DNA of 64,000 bases, taken from contig NZ_LGSI01000038.1 in assembly GCF_001698815.1 (NCBI RefSeq), positions 58,023 through 122,022 on the forward strand, in the 5' to 3' direction. Shown one piece after another: positions 1 to 8,604 of this stretch. The notes beneath the pieces were generated by a model, which did no database searches, was not told where the DNA came from, and saw only the letters and a program-made list of their open reading frames with translations. This stretch comes from Pseudomonas syringae. GTDB taxonomy: Bacteria; Pseudomonadota; Gammaproteobacteria; Pseudomonadales; Pseudomonadaceae. Position numbers and translations under genes: made by a program. How positions within the stretch are numbered: position 1 is the stretch's first letter; the number at the start of each line of letters is the position of its first letter.

Positions 1-2
1 AC

Positions 3-713
3 AAGAGTTTCATCGTGCACCGCTCCATCATCGGACGCCGGGAAAGGATGGCGGCGTATCAGCTGCTGTCAGCGTACATCAATCACTCGATTCGCAACGA
101 TTGCCAGTCGATCTGGATCGCCCAGGCCGAGGGTCGGGCCAAGGACGGCGACGACCGAACCGAATCGGCGATCCTGAAAATGTTCCACATGAGCCGCAAG
201 GACGAGCCGTTTGCCGAGGTGATCCACTCGCTGAACCTGACGCCCGTGTCGATCAGCTACGAATACGATCCGTGCGACCACGCCAAGGCACGCGAACTGT
301 ACATCCGCGCGACCACCGGGAGTTACACCAAAGTGCCGGGCGAGGATGACGTCAGCATCGCGCTGGGGATTACCGGCTACAAAGGCCGGGTGCATGTGAA
401 CTTCGCGCCGCCGATCACCGAGCTGTTCGAGGACACCAAAGCGCTGGCCATCGAAATGGATCGGCAGATCCTCGGCGGCTATCGCCTGTTCCCGGTGCAT
501 TACCTGGCTTACGCGCAATGGGCCGATGCGGATCCAGCACTCGGCGTGCCATTGGCGGCGGATGTGTTTGCGCCCGAGGAACTGGCCAAAGCCCAGGAAG
601 AGTGGCAGCGCCGCCTCGAAGGGTGCCCGGAAGAACATCGTCCGTTTCTGGTCCAGCAATACGCGACGCCGGTACGTAATCAGTATCGGGTCAAAGCCGG
701 AATCGCGCTGTAA
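3..713 (+). CDS. 1-acyl-glycerol-3-phosphate acyltransferase-like protein (5' end outside window)
   Basis: The reading frame is open to the left window edge, so about 236 C-terminal residues are visible and the true start lies upstream. The stretch IAQAEGRAKDG resembles the third block of PlsC-type glycerolipid acyltransferases (the FPEGTR region), and the rest fits the long C-terminal part of the pseudomonad acyltransferases of about 380 residues. The family transfers acyl groups to lysophospholipids at the inner membrane. The HX4D catalytic block would lie upstream and cannot be checked. A GTG at 15 is in frame but is not a credible start, because the sequence before it continues the same protein (KSFIVHRSI). 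Confidence 0.7.
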   Translation, partial: KSFIVHRSIIGRRERMAAYQLLSAYINHSIRNDCQSIWIAQAEGRAKDGDDRTESAILKMFHMSRKDEPFAEVIHSLNLTPVSISYEYDPCDHAKARELYIRATTGSYTKVPGEDDVSIALGITGYKGRVHVNFAPPITELFEDTKALAIEMDRQILGGYRLFPVHYLAYAQWADADPALGVPLAADVFAPEELAKAQEEWQRRLEGCPEEHRPFLVQQYATPVRNQYRVKAGIAL

Positions 714-728
714 CCCGCGGACGGCTGC

Positions 729-765
729 AAAGAACAAGGCGCTCTTGAGGAGCGCCTTGTTCTTT
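729..765 (+). terminator. Long perfect hairpin downstream of the acyltransferase gene
   Basis: A 16-bp stem (AAAGAACAAGGCGCTC and its complement) with a short loop starts 16 bases after the stop at 713. It ends in a T-rich stretch rather than a clean T run, so it is a probable rather than certain intrinsic terminator. It also lies just beyond the end of the convergent small gene at 783-1052 and could serve both. Confidence 0.6.
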
Positions 766-782
766 ATGGGTTACAGCATGGG

Positions 783-1052
783 TTACAGCCCGGTACTGAC
801 CCACGACAGCAGCAACGCAAACCCCAGACAAGCCGCACCCACGCGATAACACAAACGGTTCATGCGCAATAACGAGACGTCCATCAAATGCATGGGTTCG
901 TCGATCTGCGACAAGGCGCTTAGCACTGCGAGCTGCCTGAGTTCGCGCTGTTCCCGGTTTCGCGTCACGTACAGCAGGCCGATTCCGGGGCAAGCCGCCA
1001 GCAATGCGAGCAGGTTGAGGGTAAAGGCAGGCGTAAGGGGTAACAGCGACAT
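783..1052 (-). CDS. Small membrane protein, unknown function
   Basis: An 89-residue protein with two predicted membrane segments: residues about 7-28 (a Leu/Ala-rich stretch after the N-terminus) and about 70-88 (GAACLGFALLLSWVSTGL). The middle, about 40 residues, is polar and charged (RNREQRELRQ). An ATG preceded by GAGG supports the start. I recognise no domain. It stands alone between convergent genes, and base composition is like that of its neighbours, so it is probably a real lineage-level conserved gene. Confidence 0.55.
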   Translation of the reverse strand: MSLLPLTPAFTLNLLALLAACPGIGLLYVTRNREQRELRQLAVLSALSQIDEPMHLMDVSLLRMNRLCYRVGAACLGFALLLSWVSTGL

Positions 1053-1196
1053 TGCAGCCTCGATGGCGTGTTCAAAGCGCGCCGTGGGGTTCAGAGTTGA
1101 TAGAACTCTAATCTAGCCACCGTCACCTTAACGTAACCTGAACCGGGCACTGTATGGCACCTCGAGGGATAACCTCGATCCCTTCTGGAGCCATTC

Positions 1197-1403
1197 ATGC
1201 TGCACGCCAAGAATCAGGACCGCCTGTATCTGATCGCCCCGAGCGACGAACAGGAAGCATTGATCGACGCTTTGTCCTTCAACGTCCAGGACCGCCACTG
1301 GCTGGTGTACTGCGCCCTCGGCGGCCATCAACACCATGATCTGCCGGACATGGATCAACAGACCGGTTTCAGTTTTCTGGATTTTTATCAGCAGGCTGCA
1401 TGA
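1197..1403 (+). CDS. Conserved hypothetical small protein
   Basis: A 68-residue soluble protein (starts MLHAKNQDRLYLIAPSDEQ) with a GGAG sequence 8 bases before the ATG. It contains HWLVYCALGGHQHHDLPD, with a His cluster that might bind metal, but this is only an impression. No signal peptide or membrane segment. It is followed by a REP pair and a bidirectional terminator, so it is probably monocistronic. Function unknown. Confidence 0.6.
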   Translation: MLHAKNQDRLYLIAPSDEQEALIDALSFNVQDRHWLVYCALGGHQHHDLPDMDQQTGFSFLDFYQQAA

Positions 1404-1415
1404 TGTAAGCAGCCT

Positions 1416-1508
1416 GTTGGAGCGAGGCTTGCCCGCGAAGCCTTTTGTTTCATCCCCGGAAAAATGGGTACATGCACCGACCTCTTCGCGGGCAAGCCTC
1501 GCTCCAAC
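1416..1508. repeat. REP inverted pair (GTTGGAGCGAGG type)
   Basis: Two inverted arms, GTTGGAGCGAGGCTTGCCCG and its complement, separated by about 40 bases. The same arms recur at about 12052, 38395 and 40910, and as one arm of the elements at 42686 and 63872. This is a REPIN-like arrangement typical of pseudomonads. Confidence 0.9.
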
Positions 1509-1527
1509 GGAAGTCCCGCGCACCAAC

Positions 1528-1565
1528 AAAAAACCCGGCCTCTTCACAGAGGGCCGGGTTTTTTG
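1528..1565. terminator. Bidirectional intrinsic terminator
   Basis: A GC-rich stem (AACCCGGCC / GGCCGGGTT) is flanked by an A run on one side and a T run on the other. It sits between convergent genes (the small gene ending at 1403 and the lipoprotein gene ending at 1583) and can terminate both. Confidence 0.88.
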
Positions 1566-1582
1566 ATCCCGCGGTAACGCTA

Positions 1583-2164
1583 TTACTGCGCCAGCGTGCG
1601 GCCAATCGTCTGATCCTGGAACAGACGCGTCAGCGCATCGCTCAACACGTCGCTGACCAGCTTGGTGTTGGTTTCCTGGTTCGGCGCCATGCCGAAGCGC
1701 TGGTCCAGGGATGCGGCGTAACGACCGCTGTAGCTTTTACCGTTGTTCTGCACGTCAGCGCGGAACGTCGAGCTGATGGTCGCCTCGGTTACATACAGGC
1801 CTTCTTTAGGCGACTGATACTTCAGGTCGGCGAGGGTCACGGTCAGTTGCGGACCGCTGCCACTGGCACTCGGCGTGAAGCCCAGCAAACGTACAGCCGC
1901 TTCGGCCTGAGCTTGCAGCTTGGGCAGCAGATCGGCACCGGATACGCTGATCGCGCTGGTTTCCGGGTACATGCCGCCACGGGTGCCGAGTGTCGGGCCA
2001 GGACGACCATCAACCACACGCACGACAACCGGCTGGCCACGGCCGACAGGCGCAAGCTGGGCGTTCAGCTTGGGCTGCGGACTAAGTTGTTGCGGGCTGT
2101 GGGCACAGCCGACCAGCGTAAGACTGCTAACAGCAAGCAAACCAAACAAAATGCGACGCAGCAT
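1583..2164 (-). CDS. YajG-family lipoprotein
   Basis: A 193-residue lipoprotein: signal peptide with the lipobox LVGC (acylated Cys about residue 20), then a globular domain with DGRPGPTLGTRGG and SGPQLTVTLADLKY, features of the YajG family of uncharacterised enterobacterial and pseudomonad lipoproteins. I chose the ATG at 2164 because GGAG lies 8 bases before it; the ATG two codons upstream has GGAG too close. Probably located at the inner face of the outer membrane. Function is not known for the family. Confidence 0.8.
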   Translation of the reverse strand: MLRRILFGLLAVSSLTLVGCAHSPQQLSPQPKLNAQLAPVGRGQPVVVRVVDGRPGPTLGTRGGMYPETSAISVSGADLLPKLQAQAEAAVRLLGFTPSASGSGPQLTVTLADLKYQSPKEGLYVTEATISSTFRADVQNNGKSYSGRYAASLDQRFGMAPNQETNTKLVSDVLSDALTRLFQDQTIGRTLAQ

Positions 2165-2337
2165 GCTCATCTCTCCATGGGCAGGGCACTAAATGTGCCG
2201 CAGTATAGCGGCGCTCACGGCACGCTAACCAGTTGAAAATCGGACTGCAAACAGACCGCAATGGTTCAGCAACACAGGTGTCACCGTCATGTCACGTCCA
2301 GCGTGCAACCTATGCTCAATCCAACAGGAGCATCGTC

Positions 2338-2571
2338 ATGGACTTTCTCTGGTCAATGTTCAGCCTGCGTCGTCAATATCGCCACTACGCCCGCGTCGAC
2401 CAATCCGGCATTTGCCAGGCATTCAAACGCTGCCGTCAGGCTCCGGCAGGCAGCGAATGGGTCGAAATCGTCGAAGAAAATCTCTCCTGGCTCGGCGCTC
2501 CACTGCCCGCCAACGCCCGCAGACAGCGAGCTGCACGCCGGTCCGCTGCGCACCGGCTGCTCACCGTCTGA
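2338..2571 (+). CDS. Small conserved basic protein, unknown function
   Basis: A 77-residue protein beginning MDFLWSMFSLRRQYRHYARV. An AGGAG sequence 7 bases before the ATG at 2338 decides the start, although the frame is open further upstream (to 2233). It is rich in Arg and aromatic residues, with SWLGAPLPANAR toward the end. I know similar short proteins from Pseudomonas genomes but no function for them. No membrane segment is evident. Confidence 0.65.
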   Translation: MDFLWSMFSLRRQYRHYARVDQSGICQAFKRCRQAPAGSEWVEIVEENLSWLGAPLPANARRQRAARRSAAHRLLTV

Positions 2572-3302
2572 CCGCACGACGAATAAAAGTCACTTAATCA
2601 GATCAATTCCCGTCGTTTCATCGCTATAATCTCCCCCCGATTATAAGGACGTCTCCTGATCGGGCCTCGCAGCATTGCTAATCACTGGATTAGCGCCTTC
2701 GTATTGCCCACAGAGAGCCGCCCACACAGATCATGTGCAGGCATCTGTACTCGCTGGCTGGTGAATCGTTTCGAACCTTTCCTGCCATAAAGCGCCTTAC
2801 TCTTGCCTGCCTTCGATCTGCCAGAGCTGCCATCGCGCAGCCCTTTTTGAGGTTTGAGGTTCACGTTTCCAAAAGAGCGTGAAAAAAACGGGTTTCACAA
2901 CTTCACAAGAGTGTGGCGAGCAAATGAATAGGTACGCGTTTGTAAATGCACCATTATTAGCGTCTGACCCAGCCCCTTTGAACAGGATTGATCGCTGCTG
3001 CGCAGTCTCCATGACCGGAGCCTGAAGCCTGTCCCCTACGGATTTGGTTGCATTACCGGAGGCCTTGACGATAGTCGAATGGCCGCTCGGCCTGAAAAAT
3101 GCGTTCATGCAAGCTTTATGAACCGCTTATTCAGGTCCGCTTGGTGACCTCCGTTGACGATGCGAAAAATTGCGAAGAACCGGACATGCCGATCCTGGCC
3201 AGCGTTACCTGGGGACTACTTTGATCCATGCCCCGCGACCTGGCGACCGACCTCGGGATCGTATGCCGTCAATTTGGTGCTGCAGATTTTGGAGACGCGT
3301 TA
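2572..3302 (+). other. Long non-coding leader region upstream of mqo
   Basis: About 730 bases without a convincing gene. It begins with a consensus TATAAT at 2625-2630, followed by a perfect 7-bp hairpin (GCTAATC, loop ACTG, GATTAGC; 2677-2694). The arms CCCGAT (about 2635) and ATCGGG (about 2658) could also pair. Short open frames exist on both strands but lack ribosome sites and coding character. It may be a long 5' untranslated region of mqo, an independent small RNA, or both. Confidence 0.45.
2625..2630 (+). promoter_or_regulatory. Candidate -10 hexamer for the mqo leader or a small RNA
   Basis: A perfect TATAAT in AT-poor surroundings, about 670 bases upstream of the mqo start. No good -35 is seen at 16-18 bases, so it may depend on an activator. 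Transcription would enter the structured region at 2635-2694. Confidence 0.4.
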
Positions 3303-4811
3303 ATGGCGCATAACGAAGCAGTTGATGTGGTATTGGTCGGGGCAGGCATCATGAGTGCCACCCTTGCCGTACTGCTCAAAGAGCTCGACCCCAGCCTGAA
3401 GCTGGAAGTCGTTGAGCTGATGGATTCTGGCGCTGCGGAGAGTTCCAACCCGTGGAATAACGCCGGTACCGGCCACGCCGGGCTTTGCGAACTGAACTAC
3501 ACGCCGCCTGCGGCCGACGGTTCCATCGACATCAAAAAAGCCGTACACATCAACACCCAGTTCGAAGTCTCGAAGCAGTTCTGGGCGTATCTCACGCAAA
3601 AAGGCACTTTCGGTTCCTCGAAGTCGTTTATCGCCTCGGTGCCTCACCTGAGCTTTGTCCAGGGTGCGGAAGGCGTTTCGTTCCTCAAGACTCGCTATGA
3701 AGCCATGCGCAAGCATCACGCGTTTGCGTCCATGGAATACACCGAAGACAAGGCCACTCTCGCCGAGTGGATGCCGTTGATGATGCCCGGCCGCCCAGCC
3801 GATGAACAGATCGCCGCGACCCGTGTGATGCACGGCACCGACGTCAACTTCGGCAACCTGACCAACCAGCTGCTCAAGCACCTGACCAGCGCCCCGGATT
3901 CACAGGTCAAGTACTGCAAGCGCGTGACCGGCCTGAGCCGCAAAGGTGCGGGCTGGAGCGTCAGCATCAAGGACGTGAACAGCGGCAGTACTCGCGAAAT
4001 CGACGCCAGGTTCGTCTTCCTCGGCGCAGGCGGCGCGGCCTTGCCGTTGCTGCAGATGTCGGGCATCGAAGAAAGCAAAGGTTTTGGCGGCTTCCCGGTC
4101 AGCGGCCAGTGGCTGCGTTGCGACAACCCGGAAGTGGTCAAGCGTCACCAGGCCAAGGTCTACAGTCAGGCAGCCGTCGGTTCGCCGCCGATGTCCGTAC
4201 CGCACCTGGATACCCGCGTGGTGGACGGCAAGAAATCCCTGCTGTTCGGACCCTACGCCGGTTTCACTACCAAGTTCCTCAAGCACGGCTCGTTCCTGGA
4301 TCTGCCATTGTCGGTTCGCGCCGCCAATATCGGACCGATGCTGGCCGTGGCCCGGGACAACATGGATCTGACCAAGTATCTGGTCAGTGAAGTCATGCAG
4401 TCCATGGAGCAGCGTCTTGACTCCCTGCGCCGCTTCTACCCCGAAGCCAAGGCTGAAGACTGGCGCCTGGAAGTGGCCGGGCAACGGGTGCAGATCATCA
4501 AGAAAGACCCCAAGAAAGGCGGCGTGCTGCAATTTGGCACCGAACTGGTGTCGGCGAAGGATGGCTCTCTCGCAGCCCTGCTGGGCGCTTCACCCGGCGC
4601 TTCGGTAACAGTGTCGATCATGCTGGAACTGATCGACCGTTGCTTCCCGGAAAAAGCCCGTGGCGAGTGGGCTGCCAAGCTCAACGAGATCTTCCCGGCG
4701 CGGGAAAAGATTCTCGAAACCGATGCGCAGCTCTATGAGCGCGTCAGTACCGAGAACAACGAGCGCCTGGAACTGATCGAGAAACGCAGCCCTGTACAGA
4801 GCATCGCGTGA
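3303..4811 (+). CDS. mqo: Malate:quinone oxidoreductase
   Basis: A 502-residue FAD enzyme that oxidises L-malate to oxaloacetate and passes electrons to the membrane quinone pool; it is peripheral on the inner membrane and replaces or supplements NAD-malate dehydrogenase in the TCA cycle. The N-terminal dinucleotide fold [20 protein letters not shown] is followed by the family block [20 protein letters not shown]. Length is normal for the family. Start: ATG 3303 with GGAG about 10 bases upstream; the frame is open to 3228, but that extension has no ribosome site. A strong terminator follows. The position matches mqoB (PA4640) of P. aeruginosa. Confidence 0.95.
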   Translation: MAHNEAVDVVLVGAGIMSATLAVLLKELDPSLKLEVVELMDSGAAESSNPWNNAGTGHAGLCELNYTPPAADGSIDIKKAVHINTQFEVSKQFWAYLTQKGTFGSSKSFIASVPHLSFVQGAEGVSFLKTRYEAMRKHHAFASMEYTEDKATLAEWMPLMMPGRPADEQIAATRVMHGTDVNFGNLTNQLLKHLTSAPDSQVKYCKRVTGLSRKGAGWSVSIKDVNSGSTREIDARFVFLGAGGAALPLLQMSGIEESKGFGGFPVSGQWLRCDNPEVVKRHQAKVYSQAAVGSPPMSVPHLDTRVVDGKKSLLFGPYAGFTTKFLKHGSFLDLPLSVRAANIGPMLAVARDNMDLTKYLVSEVMQSMEQRLDSLRRFYPEAKAEDWRLEVAGQRVQIIKKDPKKGGVLQFGTELVSAKDGSLAALLGASPGASVTVSIMLELIDRCFPEKARGEWAAKLNEIFPAREKILETDAQLYERVSTENNERLELIEKRSPVQSIA

Positions 4812-4823
4812 TCGTTCGGCCAT

Positions 4824-4853
4824 AAAAAAACGCCCTTCGGGGCGTTTTTTTTG
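4824..4853. terminator. Intrinsic terminator between mqo and the PA4642-like gene
   Basis: Stem ACGCCC/GGGCGT with a TTCG loop, flanked by A and T runs. It is placed to stop both mqo (plus strand) and the convergent gene ending at 4868. Confidence 0.92.
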
Positions 4854-4867
4854 CTCTGAGGTTTCAA

Positions 4868-5155
4868 TCAGCCGCGAGCTTTTTCGATCAACTCGATGTA
4901 TTCCTCGGCATTGCGCTGATCCTTGATCAAGGCGATGAAATCGTTGCCATGCTCGTCCTTGCCGTCAAAGTCGTAACCGGCTTCGCGGAAGAACACCAGG
5001 AACCGTTCGAAATCATTGACCCGCAGGCCACGGTAAGCCTTGATCAGCTTGTGCAGCGACGGCGCTGTGGCGTCGACCGGCTCGAAATTGAGAAACAACT
5101 TGATCTGCGCATCGCCGATCTCGTCTCCGATCAACTGTTTCTTATCTTTACGCAT
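4868..5155 (-). CDS. PA4642-family conserved protein
   Basis: A 95-residue acidic soluble protein (MRKDKKQLIGDEIGDAQIK...) matching my memory of the PA4642 family, which is restricted to pseudomonads and relatives and sits near mqo there too. Conserved-looking features are SLHKLIKAYRGLR, an FFREAGYDFDGKDEHG segment and ALIKDQRNAEEYIEL. The start is the ATG at 5155, with GGAG 7 bases before it; an upstream in-frame ATG (5182) lacks one. No function known. Confidence 0.8.
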   Translation of the reverse strand: MRKDKKQLIGDEIGDAQIKLFLNFEPVDATAPSLHKLIKAYRGLRVNDFERFLVFFREAGYDFDGKDEHGNDFIALIKDQRNAEEYIELIEKARG

Positions 5156-5222
5156 TGCTGACTCCAACTGAATCGCGGACATGTTAACCGGCGGGCAGTT
5201 TACCCCCCGCCCGGCTCAAGGC

Positions 5223-5711
5223 TCAACGCATACGCGCAGGTGTGGTGTGCAAATCGGCCCAGACGTGGCCGTTGGCATAGGTCAGGAACTGGCAGTAGAC
5301 CTTCTCGCTGCGCAGCAGATCGACCATCATCCGATATTGGTTAACCGGGTAATACAGGGTCAACACGCGGCTTTTTTCGTCGTAAGCGGGCTTTTTCAGG
5401 CTTTTGCTTTCGCCGTCAAAATGGATCAGCACTTCGGAAATGCTCGCGCCCTTGTTCAGCGGCTTGCCCTTGAGGCGCAGCAGGATCGGCGAGGTCACCG
5501 GAATCGGCTGCTGATTGGACTGCCGCTGGCTGCCGATCACCACGGAATATTCAGTGATCTGCAACAACTGCTGCTGCTCGGGCTCGCCTTCCCGGACGTT
5601 CAGGTCGTCGGGCGGCAGATACTGGGCATGCATTGGCTCGGCTGAAACGCTTGCCACGACAGGCAAACTGCACAAAAGCGCCAACGCCGCGCTACGGATC
5701 AAAAACTTCAT
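5223..5711 (-). CDS. Exported conserved hypothetical protein
   Basis: A 162-residue protein starting MKFLIRSAALALLCSLPVV, a clear Sec signal peptide with probable cleavage after ASVSA (about residue 24). The mature part contains QQQLLQITEYSVVIGSQR and VYCQFLTYANGHVWADL. I chose ATG 5711, which has GGGAAG upstream, over the longer frame from 5741. Only one Cys is visible in the mature part. It is likely periplasmic. No family function recognised; from its position it may correspond to one of the small genes between mqo and hpt in other pseudomonads. Confidence 0.7.
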   Translation of the reverse strand: MKFLIRSAALALLCSLPVVASVSAEPMHAQYLPPDDLNVREGEPEQQQLLQITEYSVVIGSQRQSNQQPIPVTSPILLRLKGKPLNKGASISEVLIHFDGESKSLKKPAYDEKSRVLTLYYPVNQYRMMVDLLRSEKVYCQFLTYANGHVWADLHTTPARMR

Positions 5712-5766
5712 TTCGACTTCCCGCAAGGACTGGGCTGGCACTTTAGCATGGAGGCTGAGGAGAACT

Positions 5767-5822
5767 CCGTAGGACCGGCTTCAGCCGGGAGAAAGCTCTC
5801 CCGGCTGAAGCCGGTCCTACGG
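5767..5822. repeat. REP inverted pair (GTAGGACCGGCTT type)
   Basis: Near-perfect palindrome CCGTAGGACCGGCTTCAGCC ... complement, with a 4-base centre. The same family occurs at 8519-8593 and 20974-21028. It abuts the end of hpt, where such elements often sit. Confidence 0.9.
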
Positions 5823-5826
5823 AAAA

Positions 5827-6384
5827 TTACATCCCCTTAACTGCATAGATGCCGGCCGCGTTGCGCCAGTAGCCTTTGTAATCCATGCCATAACCGAAGA
5901 TGTAACGGTCGATGCACGGCAGGCCGACGAAATCGGCTTTCAGGTCTGGGCGGGCTTTGCGGTCGTGGTCTTTGTCGATCAGCACTGCGGTGTGGACCGC
6001 GCTGGCACCGGCATGTTTGCAGAAGTCGACGATCGCGCCCAAGGTGTGACCTTCATCAAGAATGTCGTCGATGATCAACACATCGCGGTCGATGAACGAG
6101 ACTTCCGGCTTGGCTTTCCAGAACAGATCGCCACCACTGGTTTCGTTGCGGTAACGGGTCGCGTGCAAGTACGACGCTTCCAGCGGAAAATTCAGATGAG
6201 TCAGCAGTTTGCCAGCGAAGATCAGCCCGCCGTTCATCACGCAAAACACCACCGGGTTGCGGTCGGCCAGTTCGGCATTGATCTGCGCACCGACCTTGGC
6301 GATAGACGCTTCGACTTCGGCTTCAGTGTAAAGGCAGTCAGCCTCGCGCATGATTTGACGGATATGCTCGAGATCAGCAGACAT
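5827..6384 (-). CDS. hpt: Hypoxanthine-guanine phosphoribosyltransferase
   Basis: A 185-residue purine salvage enzyme converting hypoxanthine or guanine plus PRPP to IMP or GMP in the cytoplasm. The PRPP loop is DVLIIDDILDEGHTLGAI, with the two acidic residues and the GxT of type I phosphoribosyltransferases; VVFCVMNGGLIFAGKL is the upstream family block. Start ATG 6384 has GGAG upstream (TTGGAGAGCGTC-ATG). It is divergent from upp, so two nucleobase salvage genes share one intergenic region; in P. aeruginosa (PA4645-PA4646) they are also adjacent. Confidence 0.9.
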   Translation of the reverse strand: MSADLEHIRQIMREADCLYTEAEVEASIAKVGAQINAELADRNPVVFCVMNGGLIFAGKLLTHLNFPLEASYLHATRYRNETSGGDLFWKAKPEVSFIDRDVLIIDDILDEGHTLGAIVDFCKHAGASAVHTAVLIDKDHDRKARPDLKADFVGLPCIDRYIFGYGMDYKGYWRNAAGIYAVKGM

Positions 6385-6568
6385 GACGCTCTCCAATGGG
6401 GGCAATGTAAGAAAAGCGGGCAAAGGTACGCATCCGCTTGGGTCAGGGCAAGCAATTCTGGACTAACGTGTCAGGATTCGTATGAAAACGCCGTATCACC
6501 CGTAGGACAGTAACAGCTGAATAGATTAACCTAGGCCGTTTTTTTGCCCCCCGCCGGAGCCTTTCCTT

Positions 6569-7207
6569 ATGCCTGTCCGTGAAATCCGTCATCCGCTGAT
6601 CCAGCACAAGCTCGGCCTGATGCGCCGTGCCGACATCAGCACCAAAAATTTCCGTGAGCTGGCCCAGGAAGTCGGCGCCCTGCTCACTTACGAAGCCACC
6701 GCTGACCTGCCGCTGGAAACCTACGATATCCAGGGTTGGGCCGGCACCGTGCAGGTCGAGAAGATCGCTGGCAAGAAGATCACCGTAGTGCCAATCCTGC
6801 GCGCCGGCATCGGCATGCTCGACGGCGTGCTCACCCTGATTCCGGGTGCCAAGGTCAGCGCTGTGGGCGTGGCCCGCAATGAAGAAACCCTCGAAGCGCA
6901 CACCTATCTGGAAAAACTGGTCCCGGAAATCGACGAACGTTTGGCGATGATCATCGACCCGATGCTCGCCACGGGCGGCTCGATGGTTGCCACGATTGAC
7001 CTGCTGAAAAAAGCCGGTTGCAAGGAAATCCGCGCCATGGTGCTGGTCGCCGCGCCGGAAGGCATTGCCGCCGTCGAGCTTGCGCACCCTGACGTGACGA
7101 TCTACACCGCGTCCATCGATGAGCGCCTTAACGAACACGGTTACATCATTCCGGGCCTGGGCGATGCCGGTGACAAGATTTTCGGCACCAAGCAAAAGGA
7201 CGCGTAA
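6569..7207 (+). CDS. upp: Uracil phosphoribosyltransferase
   Basis: A 212-residue enzyme that converts uracil plus PRPP to UMP. The PRPP-binding loop [18 protein letters not shown] and the uracil-site segment near the C-terminus ([14 protein letters not shown]) are both intact. The GGAG at 6556-6559 fits ATG 6569. Its stop overlaps the uraA start by one base (TAATG), so import and salvage of uracil are translated from one mRNA. Confidence 0.96.
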   Translation: MPVREIRHPLIQHKLGLMRRADISTKNFRELAQEVGALLTYEATADLPLETYDIQGWAGTVQVEKIAGKKITVVPILRAGIGMLDGVLTLIPGAKVSAVGVARNEETLEAHTYLEKLVPEIDERLAMIIDPMLATGGSMVATIDLLKKAGCKEIRAMVLVAAPEGIAAVELAHPDVTIYTASIDERLNEHGYIIPGLGDAGDKIFGTKQKDA

Positions 7208-8484
7208 TGAAGCAGGACGAGTTCAACGATCCACTGTGGCGCACGGTTTTATCTGGCGCACAGATGCTCTTCGTGGCGTTCGGCGCGCTGGTCTTGATGC
7301 CGCTGATAACCGGGCTGGATCCTAACGTCGCACTGTTTACCGCAGGCCTGGGCACATTGCTGTTCCAGTTGGTGACGGGACGGCAAGTGCCGGTTTTCCT
7401 GGCATCGAGCTTTGCGTTCATCACGCCGATCATTCTCGCCAAGGGCCAGTTCGGCCTGGCCGCGACTATGGGCGGGATCATGGCGGCGGGCTTCGTCTAC
7501 ACCTTCCTCGGCCTGGCGGTGAAAATCAAAGGCACCGGTTTCATCGACCGCCTGCTGCCACCGGTGGTGATCGGCCCGGTGATCATTTCCATCGGCCTGG
7601 CCATGGCACCAATTGCCGCCAATATGGCGATGGGCAAGGCTGGCGACGGCGCGGAGCTGATTCCTTACAAAATCGCCATGTGGATTTCCATGCCTGCGCT
7701 GCTGACCACGTTGATCGTGGCGGTGTTCGGCAAAGGGATTTTCCGTCTGGTGCCGATCATTTCCGGCGTACTGGTGGGTTTTGCCCTGGCGTTTTATTTC
7801 GGCGTGGTCGACACCGCAAAAATCGCCGCCGCACCCTGGCTGGCGCTGCCTGCGTTCACGGCTCCGGAATTCAACTGGCAGGCGATTCTGTTCATCGTGC
7901 CGGTGGCGCTGGCTCCGGCTATCGAGCATATCGGCGGGGTGATCGCAGTCGGTAGCGTGACCGGACGTGACTATCTGAAGAAACCTGGCTTGCACCGCAC
8001 CTTGCTGGGCGACGGCATCGCCACCACGGCAGCCGGTCTGTTCGGCGGGCCGCCCAACACCACCTATGCCGAAGTGACTGGCGCGGTAATGCTGACCAAG
8101 AACTACAACCCGAAGATCATGACCTGGGCGGCGATCTTTGCCATCAGCCTGGCGTTTATCGGCAAATTCGGCGCGCTGCTACAGAGCATTCCGGTGCCGG
8201 TGATGGGCGGGATTCTCTGCTTGTTGTTCGGTTCGATTGCGGCGGTGGGCATGAACACGCTGATTCGCCACAAGGTCGATCTGGCCGAAGCGCGCAATCT
8301 GGTGATTGTCTCGGTGACGTTGGTGTTCGGTATCGGCGGCGTGTTGATCGGCACCGGCAACGGCCCCGACGACTTCGGCCTCAAGGGGATTTCCCTGTGC
8401 GCCGTAACCGCGATAGCGCTGAACCTGCTGCTGCCGGGCAATGACAGCTGGAAGAACAAGCATCTGGATGATCAATTGCCGTAG
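7207..8484 (+). CDS. uraA: Uracil permease (NCS2 family)
   Basis: A 425-residue inner-membrane transporter of the nucleobase/ascorbate (NCS2) family, with about 14 hydrophobic segments. The TM8 signature around APAIEHIGGVIAVGSVTGRD supplies the conserved Glu that binds the base and proton, and GGPPNTTYAEVTG is the following family block. It imports uracil with protons for upp directly upstream. A REP cluster follows the stop. Confidence 0.94.
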   Translation: MKQDEFNDPLWRTVLSGAQMLFVAFGALVLMPLITGLDPNVALFTAGLGTLLFQLVTGRQVPVFLASSFAFITPIILAKGQFGLAATMGGIMAAGFVYTFLGLAVKIKGTGFIDRLLPPVVIGPVIISIGLAMAPIAANMAMGKAGDGAELIPYKIAMWISMPALLTTLIVAVFGKGIFRLVPIISGVLVGFALAFYFGVVDTAKIAAAPWLALPAFTAPEFNWQAILFIVPVALAPAIEHIGGVIAVGSVTGRDYLKKPGLHRTLLGDGIATTAAGLFGGPPNTTYAEVTGAVMLTKNYNPKIMTWAAIFAISLAFIGKFGALLQSIPVPVMGGILCLLFGSIAAVGMNTLIRHKVDLAEARNLVIVSVTLVFGIGGVLIGTGNGPDDFGLKGISLCAVTAIALNLLLPGNDSWKNKHLDDQLP

Positions 8485-8518
8485 GGCACGGCATTGATCC
8501 GTCGGACGTGGCATTGAA

Positions 8519-8593
8519 CCGTAGGACCGGCCGTAGGACCGGCTTTAGCCGGGAGAATGTCCTCCCGGCTAAAGCCGGTCCTACGGTCCTACG
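8519..8593. repeat. Nested REP element (GTAGGACCGG type)
   Basis: A complete inverted pair of the same family as 5767-5822, with an extra partial copy of the arm at each end (CCGTAGGACCGG repeated in tandem at the left, GGTCCTACG repeated at the right). It suggests insertion of one REP next to or into another. It lies between the convergent uraA and hemH stops. Confidence 0.85.
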
Positions 8594-8604
8594 ACAACAA
8601 CGTC

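Noticed and set aside
1416..1508. Possible CRISPR array from repeated GTTGGAGCGAGG-type palindromes
   Set aside because: The repeats occur as isolated inverted pairs scattered over the window, not as regularly spaced direct repeats, and no cas genes are present; they are REP elements.
2797..3108. 103-codon minus-strand frame in the mqo leader
   Set aside because: No ribosome site and no protein features; the region is better explained as untranslated leader or RNA.
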